Source: Methanobacteriota archaeon (GTDB lineage: Archaea > Hydrothermarchaeota > Hydrothermarchaeia > Hydrothermarchaeales > SZUA-236). Taken from it: a DNA stretch of 6,223 nt. This document shows positions 1 through 4,721 of the stretch, in pieces (position 1 is the stretch's first letter; each line of letters begins with the position of its first letter). Location of the stretch: the NCBI GenBank assembly GCA_003230355.1, contig QIDD01000057.1, positions 1 to 6,223 on the forward strand. The letters run 5' to 3'. The notes under the pieces are model-generated. The model saw only the letters and a program-made list of their open reading frames with translations. It did no database searches and was not told where the DNA came from. Both the position numbers and the translations under genes were made by a program.

Positions 1-389
1 AATGAGATAGAAAGCTCTTCGCCATAGATTGCTGGAACCCCTGAGGGGATGATTTCAGACTTTATTGCCTCCTTTAAAAGAAAGGGATAGGTATAGTTGT
101 AAAGCTCAAGATATTTCTGCCTCAGCTCGTCTTTGCCAAGCTTCTGCCCCTCAATATCCCACCGGTCCAGGCCTGAAATCCCGGTTGATGAAACTGAAAC
201 GCTCGTGGCATTGATTGCGCCACTGCCGCCGATGTCAATTTCCAGATAGTTATAGGCGGCATATATAATCCCTACAAAACTAACTCCAGCCAAAACCAGC
301 ACAGCTATTCCAATAATCATTGTCTTTCGATTTCTACTTTCAGGCTGCAGCGATACTTCAATACTTGATTTTTCATCTTCTGAGTTCAT
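1..389 (-). CDS. Partial membrane-anchored hypothetical protein (N-terminal 129 residues)
   Basis: The reading frame is open from an ATG at 389 to the window edge, so the C-terminus is missing. A strong Shine-Dalgarno GGAGGT (403-398) sits 8 nt before the ATG, which fixes the start. Residues 1-22 are charged and cytoplasmic, residues about 24-45 form one membrane span, and the rest should lie outside the cell. The external part has an Asn/Ser/Thr stretch (60-72) and a helical region ending in PSGVPAIYGEELSIS (115-129). From memory, uncharacterised archaeal and small-genome bacterial proteins share a similar GVPxxYGEEL motif and carry a Cys-rich C-terminal motif. That part is not visible here, so this is only a lead. 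The start overlaps the rhodanese stop codon as ATGA, implying translational coupling and a shared role. Function is not assignable. Confidence 0.85.
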   Translation of the reverse strand, partial: MNSEDEKSSIEVSLQPESRNRKTMIIGIAVLVLAGVSFVGIIYAAYNYLEIDIGGSGAINATSVSVSSTGISGLDRWDIEGQKLGKDELRQKYLELYNYTYPFLLKEAIKSEIIPSGVPAIYGEELSIS

Positions 390-808
390 ACAATCTTACC
401 TCCAGAATTTATCCAGCCATTGATCCCGCCGTCGAGATTCTTAACATTTGTAAAACCATTTTCCAATAAAACTCTTCCTGCATAATCGCCCATTCCACCG
501 ACGTGGCAGTAAAGGACGACCTCTTTGTCCTTATAGTCAAGTATCTCACTGTATCTGGTGTCAAATTCATCGTAGGGAATGACGATTGCACCTGGGAGAT
601 GCCCCTTCTCATATTCTCCTTCTGTGCGTACATCAATCAGCAACATATCCCCGTCTTCCTGAATAAGCTCTGTAAGCTCGGCCCGGGTTATCTTGTGCGG
701 AGACTGCTGCTCGCTGCTGCTTGCCTGTAGAGTAGAACTCTGCCCAATACACCCTGACAAAAGAACCAGGATTAGGACAATAAAAAAAGAATACATCCTT
801 TTTCCCAT
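386..808 (-). CDS. Rhodanese-domain lipoprotein
   Basis: A 140-residue protein with a lipoprotein signal peptide: Lys/Arg at 3-4, hydrophobic core 6-17, lipobox LSGC with Cys20 as the predicted lipidated residue. A Ser/Gln-rich linker (23-37) leads to one rhodanese domain (about 38-138). Family marks are DVR (59-61), GHLPGA (69-74), the active-site Cys101 in VVLYCHVGGMG, and the closing LDGGINGW (125-132). Rhodaneses transfer sulfane sulfur through a Cys persulfide; this copy would act at the outer face of the membrane. The loop after the Cys is HVGGMG rather than the usual basic RSGxR type, so the substrate may differ or activity may be weak. The ATG at 808 has AGGT (818-815) 6 nt upstream. 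The gene is separated from the SHOCT pair by 87 nt and overlaps the next gene by 4 nt. Confidence 0.9.
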   Translation of the reverse strand: MGKRMYSFFIVLILVLLSGCIGQSSTLQASSSEQQSPHKITRAELTELIQEDGDMLLIDVRTEGEYEKGHLPGAIVIPYDEFDTRYSEILDYKDKEVVLYCHVGGMGDYAGRVLLENGFTNVKNLDGGINGWINSGGKIV

Positions 809-824
809 AGATTTACCTGCCTTT

Positions 825-842
825 AATTGTTATAATTGTTAT
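825..842. repeat. Perfect tandem 9-bp repeat in the rhodanese leader
   Basis: Two abutting copies of AATTGTTAT (plus strand 825-833 and 834-842) lie between the candidate TATA elements and the ribosome binding site of the rhodanese gene. They could be a regulator half-site pair or chance AT-rich sequence. Confidence 0.5.
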
Positions 843-882
843 AAATGACTTTACCAGAATTAGTCCCAAATCACATATTTAT
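838..882 (-). promoter_or_regulatory. Candidate promoter of the rhodanese gene (two TATA options)
   Basis: The 87-nt gap upstream of the rhodanese gene has two TATA-like elements on the minus strand. ATAAATAT (882-875) follows an A-rich stretch that could be a BRE and would start transcription near 852, giving a leader of about 44 nt. TTTATAAC (845-838) is the better core match, but would start transcription near 816, at the ribosome binding site itself. I cannot choose between them. No clear terminator follows the SHOCT gene upstream, so read-through is also possible. Confidence 0.3.
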
Positions 883-895
883 CTTTACTTAGCCC

Positions 896-1228
896 TCACC
901 CTTCTTTAAGGTCCTTGAACATCTGGAGGTATTCCTCTCTTGAAATCTCGCCTCGAGCATATCTGTCTTTCAAAGTCCTGACAGCTTCACTCTCATCTGC
1001 CACGCTTTTCTTTTGCCCAGACCTTATCACGAGGTAGGCAAAGGCCAGTATGAGAATCCAAAACAACAGGTTAAATCCAAACAGGCTCGGTCCGGTCTGC
1101 CCAGCCATCATGGAATGCATCCCCCCATGATCCGGCATAACAGGATCATAAAACAGGGTTTCATAACCTAAAAACAAGAGAAACAGGGCCACAAGGGCCC
1201 CGAATACAATGTGCTCACGTTTAGCCAT
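896..1228 (-). CDS. SHOCT-domain membrane protein with His/Met-rich external loop
   Basis: A 110-residue protein with two predicted membrane spans (about 7-27 and 49-68). The loop between them has HGGMHSMM (34-41), a cluster of soft-metal ligands that by the positive-inside rule should face outside. The C-terminus (about 80-106) is a SHOCT domain, a short helical hairpin of unknown function commonly found at protein ends; its core here is LKDRYARGEISREEYLQM (86-103). The second span (LLFWI from 54) and SHOCT closely match the preceding gene, so the two are duplicates and this copy gained an extra span and loop. The ATG directly abuts the upstream TAG stop, and the ribosome binding site AAGGAGAT lies in the end of the upstream gene. 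A role in metal sensing or complex assembly is a guess from context. Confidence 0.85.
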   Translation of the reverse strand: MAKREHIVFGALVALFLLFLGYETLFYDPVMPDHGGMHSMMAGQTGPSLFGFNLLFWILILAFAYLVIRSGQKKSVADESEAVRTLKDRYARGEISREEYLQMFKDLKEG

Positions 1229-1435
1229 CTAAATCTCCTTTTTCACCTGAAGATACTCGTCTCGCGTTATCTCGCCACATGCGTATCTTTGTTTCAGAAC
1301 GTCTATGGCTGAATCGGCTCTCACGGTTTTATTCTTTTCCGTGAGCACATAGTACAGCGCAAGGAATACAAATATCCAGAAAAGTAGGCCAAGGCCCATG
1401 CCAAAGCCCCCAATTCCAAATCCAGTTCCCATCAT
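1229..1435 (-). CDS. Small SHOCT-domain membrane protein
   Basis: A 68-residue protein: a Gly/Met-rich N-terminus (MMGTGFGIGGFGMG), one membrane span (about 15-31) and a C-terminal SHOCT domain (about 42-66) with core LKQRYACGEITRDEYLQV. The family's usual ARGEI is ACGEI here, adding Cys53 on the cytoplasmic side. The ATG at 1435 has a strong ribosome binding site GAGGTGAA (1448-1441) with 5 nt spacing, the same arrangement as the secreted gene upstream. The second ATG codon could also serve as start. It is followed without a gap by the second SHOCT gene, so the pair is very likely cotranscribed and may form a membrane complex. Transcription must pass the hairpin at 1464-1492 or start inside the upstream gene. 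Confidence 0.85.
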   Translation of the reverse strand: MMGTGFGIGGFGMGLGLLFWIFVFLALYYVLTEKNKTVRADSAIDVLKQRYACGEITRDEYLQVKKEI

Positions 1436-1463
1436 GCAATTTCACCTCATATATTTATGGTGT

Positions 1464-1492
1464 AAAAAAATGTAGGCCTGCTTTGGCCTACA
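1464..1492 (-). terminator. Hairpin plus T-run, terminator- or attenuator-like
   Basis: Read on the minus strand, a perfect 8-bp stem (TGTAGGCC at 1492-1485 with GGCCTACA at 1478-1471) encloses a 6-nt loop and is followed at once by seven T residues (1470-1464). This is the form of a bacterial intrinsic terminator. It overlaps the TAG stop of the secreted protein gene. Archaeal RNA polymerase terminates mainly on T-runs, so this may stop part of the transcripts or protect the upstream mRNA end while allowing some read-through to the SHOCT pair. Confidence 0.7.
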
Positions 1493-1805
1493 TCATGGTG
1501 GCGCCCGTCATAGAGCCTGTATTAGACTCCATATTGCCGCCCATCATGCCGCCACCCATGTGGCCGCCGGTGGTCTGGTCGCCTCCGTCTGCAGTTGCAT
1601 GGCAGTCTGCTACCTGGTCTTCCCAGTCTTCACCGTGCATGCTTTGATGATGGGTATCAAAGTCGTCGCCGTGCATTGTTTCATGGTATTCCTTCATTTC
1701 GGTCCACCAGCCTCCGTCTTCATCGGGGCTGTTGGCAAGAGCTGCTGCTGTTGTCAGCGCAAGAAGCACCGCCGTTGCGAGCAGTATTTTTTGTAGTTTT
1801 TGCAT
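1488..1805 (-). CDS. Small secreted His/Met-rich protein, candidate metal binder
   Basis: A 105-residue protein with a clear Sec signal peptide (residues 1-24, likely cut after ALA, before Asn25). The mature part of about 81 residues has no further membrane span. It contains two copies of a 12-residue unit built on MHG(D/E)D(F/W) at 44-49 and 56-61, preceded by WWTEMKEYH (33-41), one Cys68 within DCH, and a low-complexity Gly/Met tail (80-105, with GGHMGGGMMGG). Mature-chain counts are 7 His, 10 Met, 1 Cys and many Asp/Glu. This composition suits extracellular binding of copper, silver or another soft metal, but no known family is recognised with certainty. The ATG at 1805 has GAGGTGAA (1818-1811) 5 nt upstream. 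It lies between a regulator gene and a SHOCT pair whose second member has a similar His/Met loop. Confidence 0.85.
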   Translation of the reverse strand: MQKLQKILLATAVLLALTTAAALANSPDEDGGWWTEMKEYHETMHGDDFDTHHQSMHGEDWEDQVADCHATADGGDQTTGGHMGGGMMGGNMESNTGSMTGATMM

Positions 1806-1843
1806 TTTTATTCACCTCAGCACCGTCTTAACGCGGTGGCGAG

Positions 1844-1848
1844 TATAT
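1844..1848 (-). promoter_or_regulatory. Candidate TATA element of the secreted protein gene
   Basis: Minus-strand ACATATACTC spans 1850-1841, with ATATA at 1848-1844. A start about 25 nt downstream would fall near 1821, leaving a short leader of about 16 nt that just includes the ribosome binding site. A more AT-rich alternative lies near 1891-1915 and would give a longer leader. Confidence 0.35.
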
Positions 1849-1870
1849 GTTGTGAGGATAACCGGAGCAA

Positions 1871-1935
1871 TTTTGAGATGTTTTGTCAACTCTTTAAACT
1901 TAATTATATCTTTAACCGTCCAAATTATCTCAAAA
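1871..1935. repeat. 9-bp inverted repeat across the promoter region
   Basis: TTTTGAGAT (1871-1879) is repeated in inverted form as ATCTCAAAA (1927-1935). The centres are 56 bp apart, flanking the AT-rich upstream part of the promoter region of the secreted protein gene. Such a pair could be two sites for a dimeric or looping regulator; the adjacent winged-helix protein is the obvious candidate. The distal arm overlaps the T-run after the regulator stop, so chance is not excluded. Confidence 0.4.
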
Positions 1936-1937
1936 AA
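1932..1937 (-). terminator. Oligo-T terminator after the regulator gene
   Basis: Six T residues on the minus strand begin 2 nt past the TGA of the regulator gene, as expected for archaeal T-run termination. A weak all-A:T dyad (1932-1938 with 1942-1948) surrounds the stop codon. Confidence 0.45.
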
Positions 1938-1939
1938 TA

Positions 1940-2398
1940 TCATTTTTTCAGCCAATCTGAAATAAATACTTTATAGGTTCTTCCAAGTCGTTCCCTTGAT
2001 ATTATGTCCTTTTTTTCAAAATCAGAAAGCAAAGCGCTAACCTTTGACTTGGAAAATCCTGTTTTAAACCTTATCGAGTCTTGTGTCACGCCTTCGGAAC
2101 CGCTGATAAGATCGATCAAAGTCCTTTCATCATCGCTCAGCGCCTTTTTCAGGACTTCAATATTTCGCATCAAACTTGAGCTTGATTTGTTTTCAGCTGC
2201 TGAAGACTTGGTCCAGAGAAAGAATGAAACACCCAATATCATGCCGCTGAGAAAAGAGAGCGTTATGAGATAGGGGATGGACGCGCTCTCCTCGCCAAGC
2301 ATCGCAAAGATAAGGGAGTTCAATCCAAAGTATGTAATGAACACAAGGATGACCGATGAGAGCAGCCTCTCGTTTTCAGTTGTAGGCATTCTAATCAA
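1940..2398 (-). CDS. Membrane-anchored winged-helix (MarR/ArsR-like) transcription regulator
   Basis: A 152-residue protein. Two hydrophobic segments (about 13-34 and 41-62) form a membrane anchor with a short external loop (GEESAS, 35-40). A Ser-rich linker (65-76) leads to a winged-helix domain (about 77-150): helix around LSDDERTLIDLI, the helix-turn-helix around GVTQDSIRFKTGFSKSKVSA (103-122), and a wing ending in LGRTYKVFI (138-146). This layout is known from archaeal regulators of uncharacterised function. The anchor would let it sense a membrane or external signal. The start is either TTG at 2398, with GGAGG (2413-2409) 10 nt upstream, or ATG at 2389, 19 nt from it; an in-frame TAA at 2422-2420 excludes longer forms. 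It lies just upstream of the His/Met-rich gene and likely regulates it or region A (inference). Confidence 0.85.
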   Translation of the reverse strand: MIRMPTTENERLLSSVILVFITYFGLNSLIFAMLGEESASIPYLITLSFLSGMILGVSFFLWTKSSAAENKSSSSLMRNIEVLKKALSDDERTLIDLISGSEGVTQDSIRFKTGFSKSKVSALLSDFEKKDIISRERLGRTYKVFISDWLKK

Positions 2399-2628
2399 AG
2401 AAAGACCGCCTCCAAAAAATTATAGCTCATCCATCTATAGTGCACGCTCAAACCATAAAAAATTAAGGTACGTTCTTCCAAAGCAGATCGCAGGTATGAA
2501 AAGAATTTAACAACTTTGGGATTTAGTTTTGCTTGATCCGAGGAATAGCGGGCGACGATTGTGTGTGCTGGTCCATGGCTCATGGTCATGCTGTTCAGAA
2601 TCAGCAGTATATCCCCCACTTCTACAAA
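2399..2628. other. 230-bp gap without a convincing gene
   Basis: This gap separates the six-gene unit from the regulator. On the minus strand it holds two runs of six T (2462-2457 and 2419-2414), either of which could end transcripts of the upstream unit, though the nearer lies about 170 nt past the thioredoxin stop. Weak TATA-like stretches occur at about 2436-2441 and 2420-2424, but the second is too close to the gene to give a normal leader. A weak 5-bp stem (2589-2593 with 2602-2606) occurs shortly after the thioredoxin gene without a T-run. The regulator promoter is presumably here but cannot be fixed. Confidence 0.5.
2409..2413 (-). promoter_or_regulatory. Ribosome binding site favouring the TTG start of the regulator
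   Basis: Minus-strand GGAGG at 2413-2409 is 10 nt before TTG (2398) and 19 nt before the next in-frame ATG (2389). The spacing favours TTG, though at the long end of the usual range. Confidence 0.5.
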
Positions 2629-3213
2629 TCAAGATTGCCTCTTCACTTTATCAAGTTCTGTAATGAATGAGTCGGCAACCATAAAACCCCTGACCCGATG
2701 AATCTCCTCTCCACTTGAATCTAAAAAGACCATTGTAGGCGTGCCGTATACCCTGAAATTCCCTGCCAGGTCTTTTTGCTCAGTTACCTCGACTGCCACA
2801 GGCACAAAAGATGCTTCAACAATTGAAATAACACCTGGATCGGTGAGCGTCTCTGCCTCGAATTTCCTGCACCATCCGCAGGAGTTGGAATGTAGATAGA
2901 CAAAAGTCCACTTTTCAGTTGCCCTTGCCTCTTCCAGCCCAGATCCCAGGGAAGTAAAGAAACTTATGCCTCCTAACCGTATTTTTCCATCCTCCTCGTA
3001 AACAGACTGCGCCTCCTCCACCATAACCTCCTCTGATTCGTTCAGTGTGCATTCCACGTGCTCGCTTCCATTCACAGACGCGGCATCGGTAATTTTTGAG
3101 GCCTCGGCGTGAAAGGAAGACTTGTTAAAGGCAGCATCAATGCTCACCACACCACCGTATCCAGCAACCAATATTATCGCCGCCGCCAGTCCAATAACTA
3201 AAAATATCTTCAT
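2629..3213 (-). CDS. Membrane-anchored thioredoxin-fold protein (CGWC)
   Basis: A 194-residue protein with an N-terminal membrane span or uncleaved signal (about 3-24), an acidic spacer (about 30-80, with a single Cys55) and a thioredoxin-fold domain (about 85-190). The domain has the redox motif CGWC (112-115) in HSNSCGWCRKFE, the family's cis-proline in GTPTMVFLD (157-165), and a GxV/RxRGF-type end (171-177). It resembles the thioredoxin_7/DsbD-gamma-like group: single-pass proteins that reduce or exchange disulfides of partner proteins outside the membrane. It needs an electron donor such as CcdA/DsbD, which is not in the window. AGGTG (3222-3218) lies 4 nt before the ATG. As last gene of the unit, 12 nt after the PCYCGC gene, it likely acts on the CxC and Cys-cluster proteins encoded before it (inference). 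Confidence 0.92.
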   Translation of the reverse strand: MKIFLVIGLAAAIILVAGYGGVVSIDAAFNKSSFHAEASKITDAASVNGSEHVECTLNESEEVMVEEAQSVYEEDGKIRLGGISFFTSLGSGLEEARATEKWTFVYLHSNSCGWCRKFEAETLTDPGVISIVEASFVPVAVEVTEQKDLAGNFRVYGTPTMVFLDSSGEEIHRVRGFMVADSFITELDKVKRQS

Positions 3214-3225
3214 AATACACCTAAG

Positions 3226-3705
3226 TTAAATCAGGGGCGTGTCGGTGGGATCGCCATATCTGGTGTATTTCTCGTCAAACCGGGATCGAGCTTCCTTCAG
3301 CGGGACGCCCTCTTTCTGCCACTTGTAGACGTCCAGAGCCTCGTCAACACAGAGGTCGCAGAATGAAGCATGCTCTCCAAAGCCGCCTTCACCACCCTTG
3401 GTAAAACAGTCCTTCAAAGACTTATGCCTTATAGACCTGCAGCCGCAGTAGCATGGAAACTTCTCAATGAGGTCAGGAAACTCAACAGATATCCTATAAG
3501 CGGCCTCGGTCTTTTTAGATGTCAATGCGTAATCTGGGAGTCCGCTTGAAGGCGTGCTGGTCAGTTCCTTAATCAGAGGGTCTAAATTGTCAACGTCGTT
3601 TGACTGGTCTCCCGATCCTCTCTTCGAAATCGCCAAGGCCGATAGGCCGGCAACTACTATGAAGACAAGGCCTATTATCAACACTGATCTGCCGGGTCCG
3701 CTCAT
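3226..3705 (-). CDS. Membrane-anchored PCYCGC-motif protein
   Basis: A 159-residue protein with one N-terminal membrane span (about 8-27), a Ser/Asp-rich spacer and a Cys-rich domain (about 66-155). The domain shows PCYCGC (84-89), then Cys100 and a CDLC pair (116-119): six Cys in all outside the membrane. PCYCGC-domain proteins are known as small exported proteins of unknown function, often lipoproteins in Firmicutes; this one uses a membrane span instead. After CDLC comes a helical stretch (ALDVYKWQKEGVPLKEARS, 123-141) running to KYTRYGD (146-152), a pattern like the helical part of CcmH. The Cys set could bind a metal or form disulfides handled by the thioredoxin that follows. The start overlaps the DUF1573 stop as ATGA, and GGTGGA (3714-3709) is the ribosome binding site. 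Confidence 0.9.
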   Translation of the reverse strand: MSGPGRSVLIIGLVFIVVAGLSALAISKRGSGDQSNDVDNLDPLIKELTSTPSSGLPDYALTSKKTEAAYRISVEFPDLIEKFPCYCGCRSIRHKSLKDCFTKGGEGGFGEHASFCDLCVDEALDVYKWQKEGVPLKEARSRFDEKYTRYGDPTDTPLI

Positions 3706-4115
3706 CCTTCCACCACGTTTGCAGTTATCTTAATCTCAAGCTCCGGGTTTTCAGGATCATTGCTCCTGATAAAGATGATGCGCGACACCTTGCCCCGGAT
3801 CTCCTCATCCACCATGAGCTTGGGGTTGAAGGTGACTAAGAGATCAGTGCTAGCATCCGGTAGGATTAGCTCTGACTCTATCGTGGCTAGTGTGCAGCCG
3901 CAGGATGTGCTCACCCTATCAATTACAAGCTCTTTAGTGCCTCTGTTACTCACTGTGAAGGTGTAGTTGAAACCCTCTTCTGTCACGTCCCCAAGGTCCT
4001 TGAAGGCGGGTGTCACCTCAATTCTGGGCGCGCCCTTTAGCACCAGGCTGTAAACGCCGAACGCTGCCAGTAGCACTATAAATGCGGCCGCCAAAGCTGT
4101 GAACGATCTCTTCAT
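3702..4115 (-). CDS. Short DUF1573 protein
   Basis: A 137-residue protein: an N-terminal span or signal (about 5-26) followed by a single DUF1573 domain (about 30-135). DUF1573 is an Ig-like fold related to ASH/HYDIN domains and found in exported proteins of unknown function. Family marks are DLGDV (40-44), the SCGCT motif (71-75) with its CxC pair, and RSNDPENP (117-124). Compared with the three larger relatives upstream it lacks about 20 residues after SCGCT (the loop with GMxxHG and NPVGW), has no charged cytoplasmic extension, and ends differently. It is therefore an older or separately derived member, not a product of the recent duplication. The ATG at 4115 is only 6 nt after the upstream stop; AGGTGG in the end of that gene and CAGG just before the ATG may both help initiation. 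Confidence 0.92.
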   Translation of the reverse strand: MKRSFTALAAAFIVLLAAFGVYSLVLKGAPRIEVTPAFKDLGDVTEEGFNYTFTVSNRGTKELVIDRVSTSCGCTLATIESELILPDASTDLLVTFNPKLMVDEEIRGKVSRIIFIRSNDPENPELEIKITANVVEG

Positions 4116-4121
4116 CCTGAA

Positions 4122-4709
4122 TCAATCCACCTGATTTGTGTCTATCTTTACTATTTTCTCAGGGCTATTAGGGTCATTTGAATATACCCATACTGCCATC
4201 GTTGCAGGCCCTCGTGAGTCCAGATGCACCCCTGGATTGTAATAGATATTCAGTAGCGCATTCTCACCCGGTTTCAAGGTCTCAGACCAGCCAACAGGGT
4301 TCATTCCGTGTTCACTCATCCCGAAAGCAGGCCCTTCAATTCCGCCTTTCTTCACGGTGGCCGTTGTACAGCCGCAGGAAGTGTCCAGATTGTTGATCAC
4401 CAGATCAGATCCCCCTTCATTCTTAAGGGTCATAGCGGTCATTACAACACCCCCTCTAACGCTTACAAGGCCGAAATCGTGCTCAGTCGGGTTAATTGTG
4501 ATTCTCGGGGCGCCCGATGGACCTGAATCCCTGTTCAAGAGGTAGAATCCTGCAACGAGTATGATTGCTGCTAGCGCTGCATATTTGACGTAGCGATCTC
4601 TCTTCTCACTCCTTTCCTTTTCAAGGCGGGCCGTCTCCTTTTGCTCCATTCTCTTCTTCTTTTTTAGCTCTTTTTGCTCGCTCTTTGTAAGATCCTTTCC
4701 CTTCATCAT
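4122..4709 (-). CDS. DUF1573 membrane protein with charged cytoplasmic N-terminus, paralogue 3
   Basis: A 195-residue protein in three parts: a very basic and acidic N-terminal segment (1-42, mostly Lys, Arg, Glu, likely helical), one membrane span (about 43-58), and an external DUF1573 domain (about 68-192). The domain has HDFGLVSVRGGVV (77-89), SCGCT (111-115), an inserted loop with GPAFGMSEHG (126-135) and NPVGWSETLKPGE (137-149), and YSNDP near the end. It aligns without gaps to the paralogue upstream, including the linker NRDS (59-62). Its function is unknown; the CxC pair is a likely redox or metal site. ATG at 4709 or the next codon can be the start, with AAAGGA upstream. The final codons for NQVD contain AGGTGG, which may act as ribosome binding site for the next gene. 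Confidence 0.92.
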   Translation of the reverse strand: MMKGKDLTKSEQKELKKKKRMEQKETARLEKERSEKRDRYVKYAALAAIILVAGFYLLNRDSGPSGAPRITINPTEHDFGLVSVRGGVVMTAMTLKNEGGSDLVINNLDTSCGCTTATVKKGGIEGPAFGMSEHGMNPVGWSETLKPGENALLNIYYNPGVHLDSRGPATMAVWVYSNDPNSPEKIVKIDTNQVD

Positions 4710-4721
4710 GATCTGCTTCCT

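Noticed and set aside
1449..1459. TATA-like CATAAATATAT just upstream of the first SHOCT gene
   Set aside because: A start about 25 nt downstream would fall inside the coding region, past both the ribosome binding site and the ATG.
1821..1838. Short dyad CACCG/CGGTG before the His/Met-rich gene
   Set aside because: Only 5 bp of stem with an 8-nt loop; too weak to call an operator or RNA switch.
1560..1965. Overlapping plus-strand open frames opposite the His/Met-rich gene
   Set aside because: They lie in three frames opposite a gene with a clear signal peptide and ribosome binding site; their sequences look like translated antisense repeats.
2589..2606. Hairpin TGCTG/CAGCA after the thioredoxin gene as a terminator
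   Set aside because: A 5-bp stem with no T-run after it on the minus strand.
2395..2619. Minus-strand open frame of 74 codons between the thioredoxin and regulator genes
   Set aside because: It has no recognisable motif, signal peptide or clear ribosome binding site, and its end overlaps the start of the regulator. It may be chance, though a small gene cannot be ruled out.
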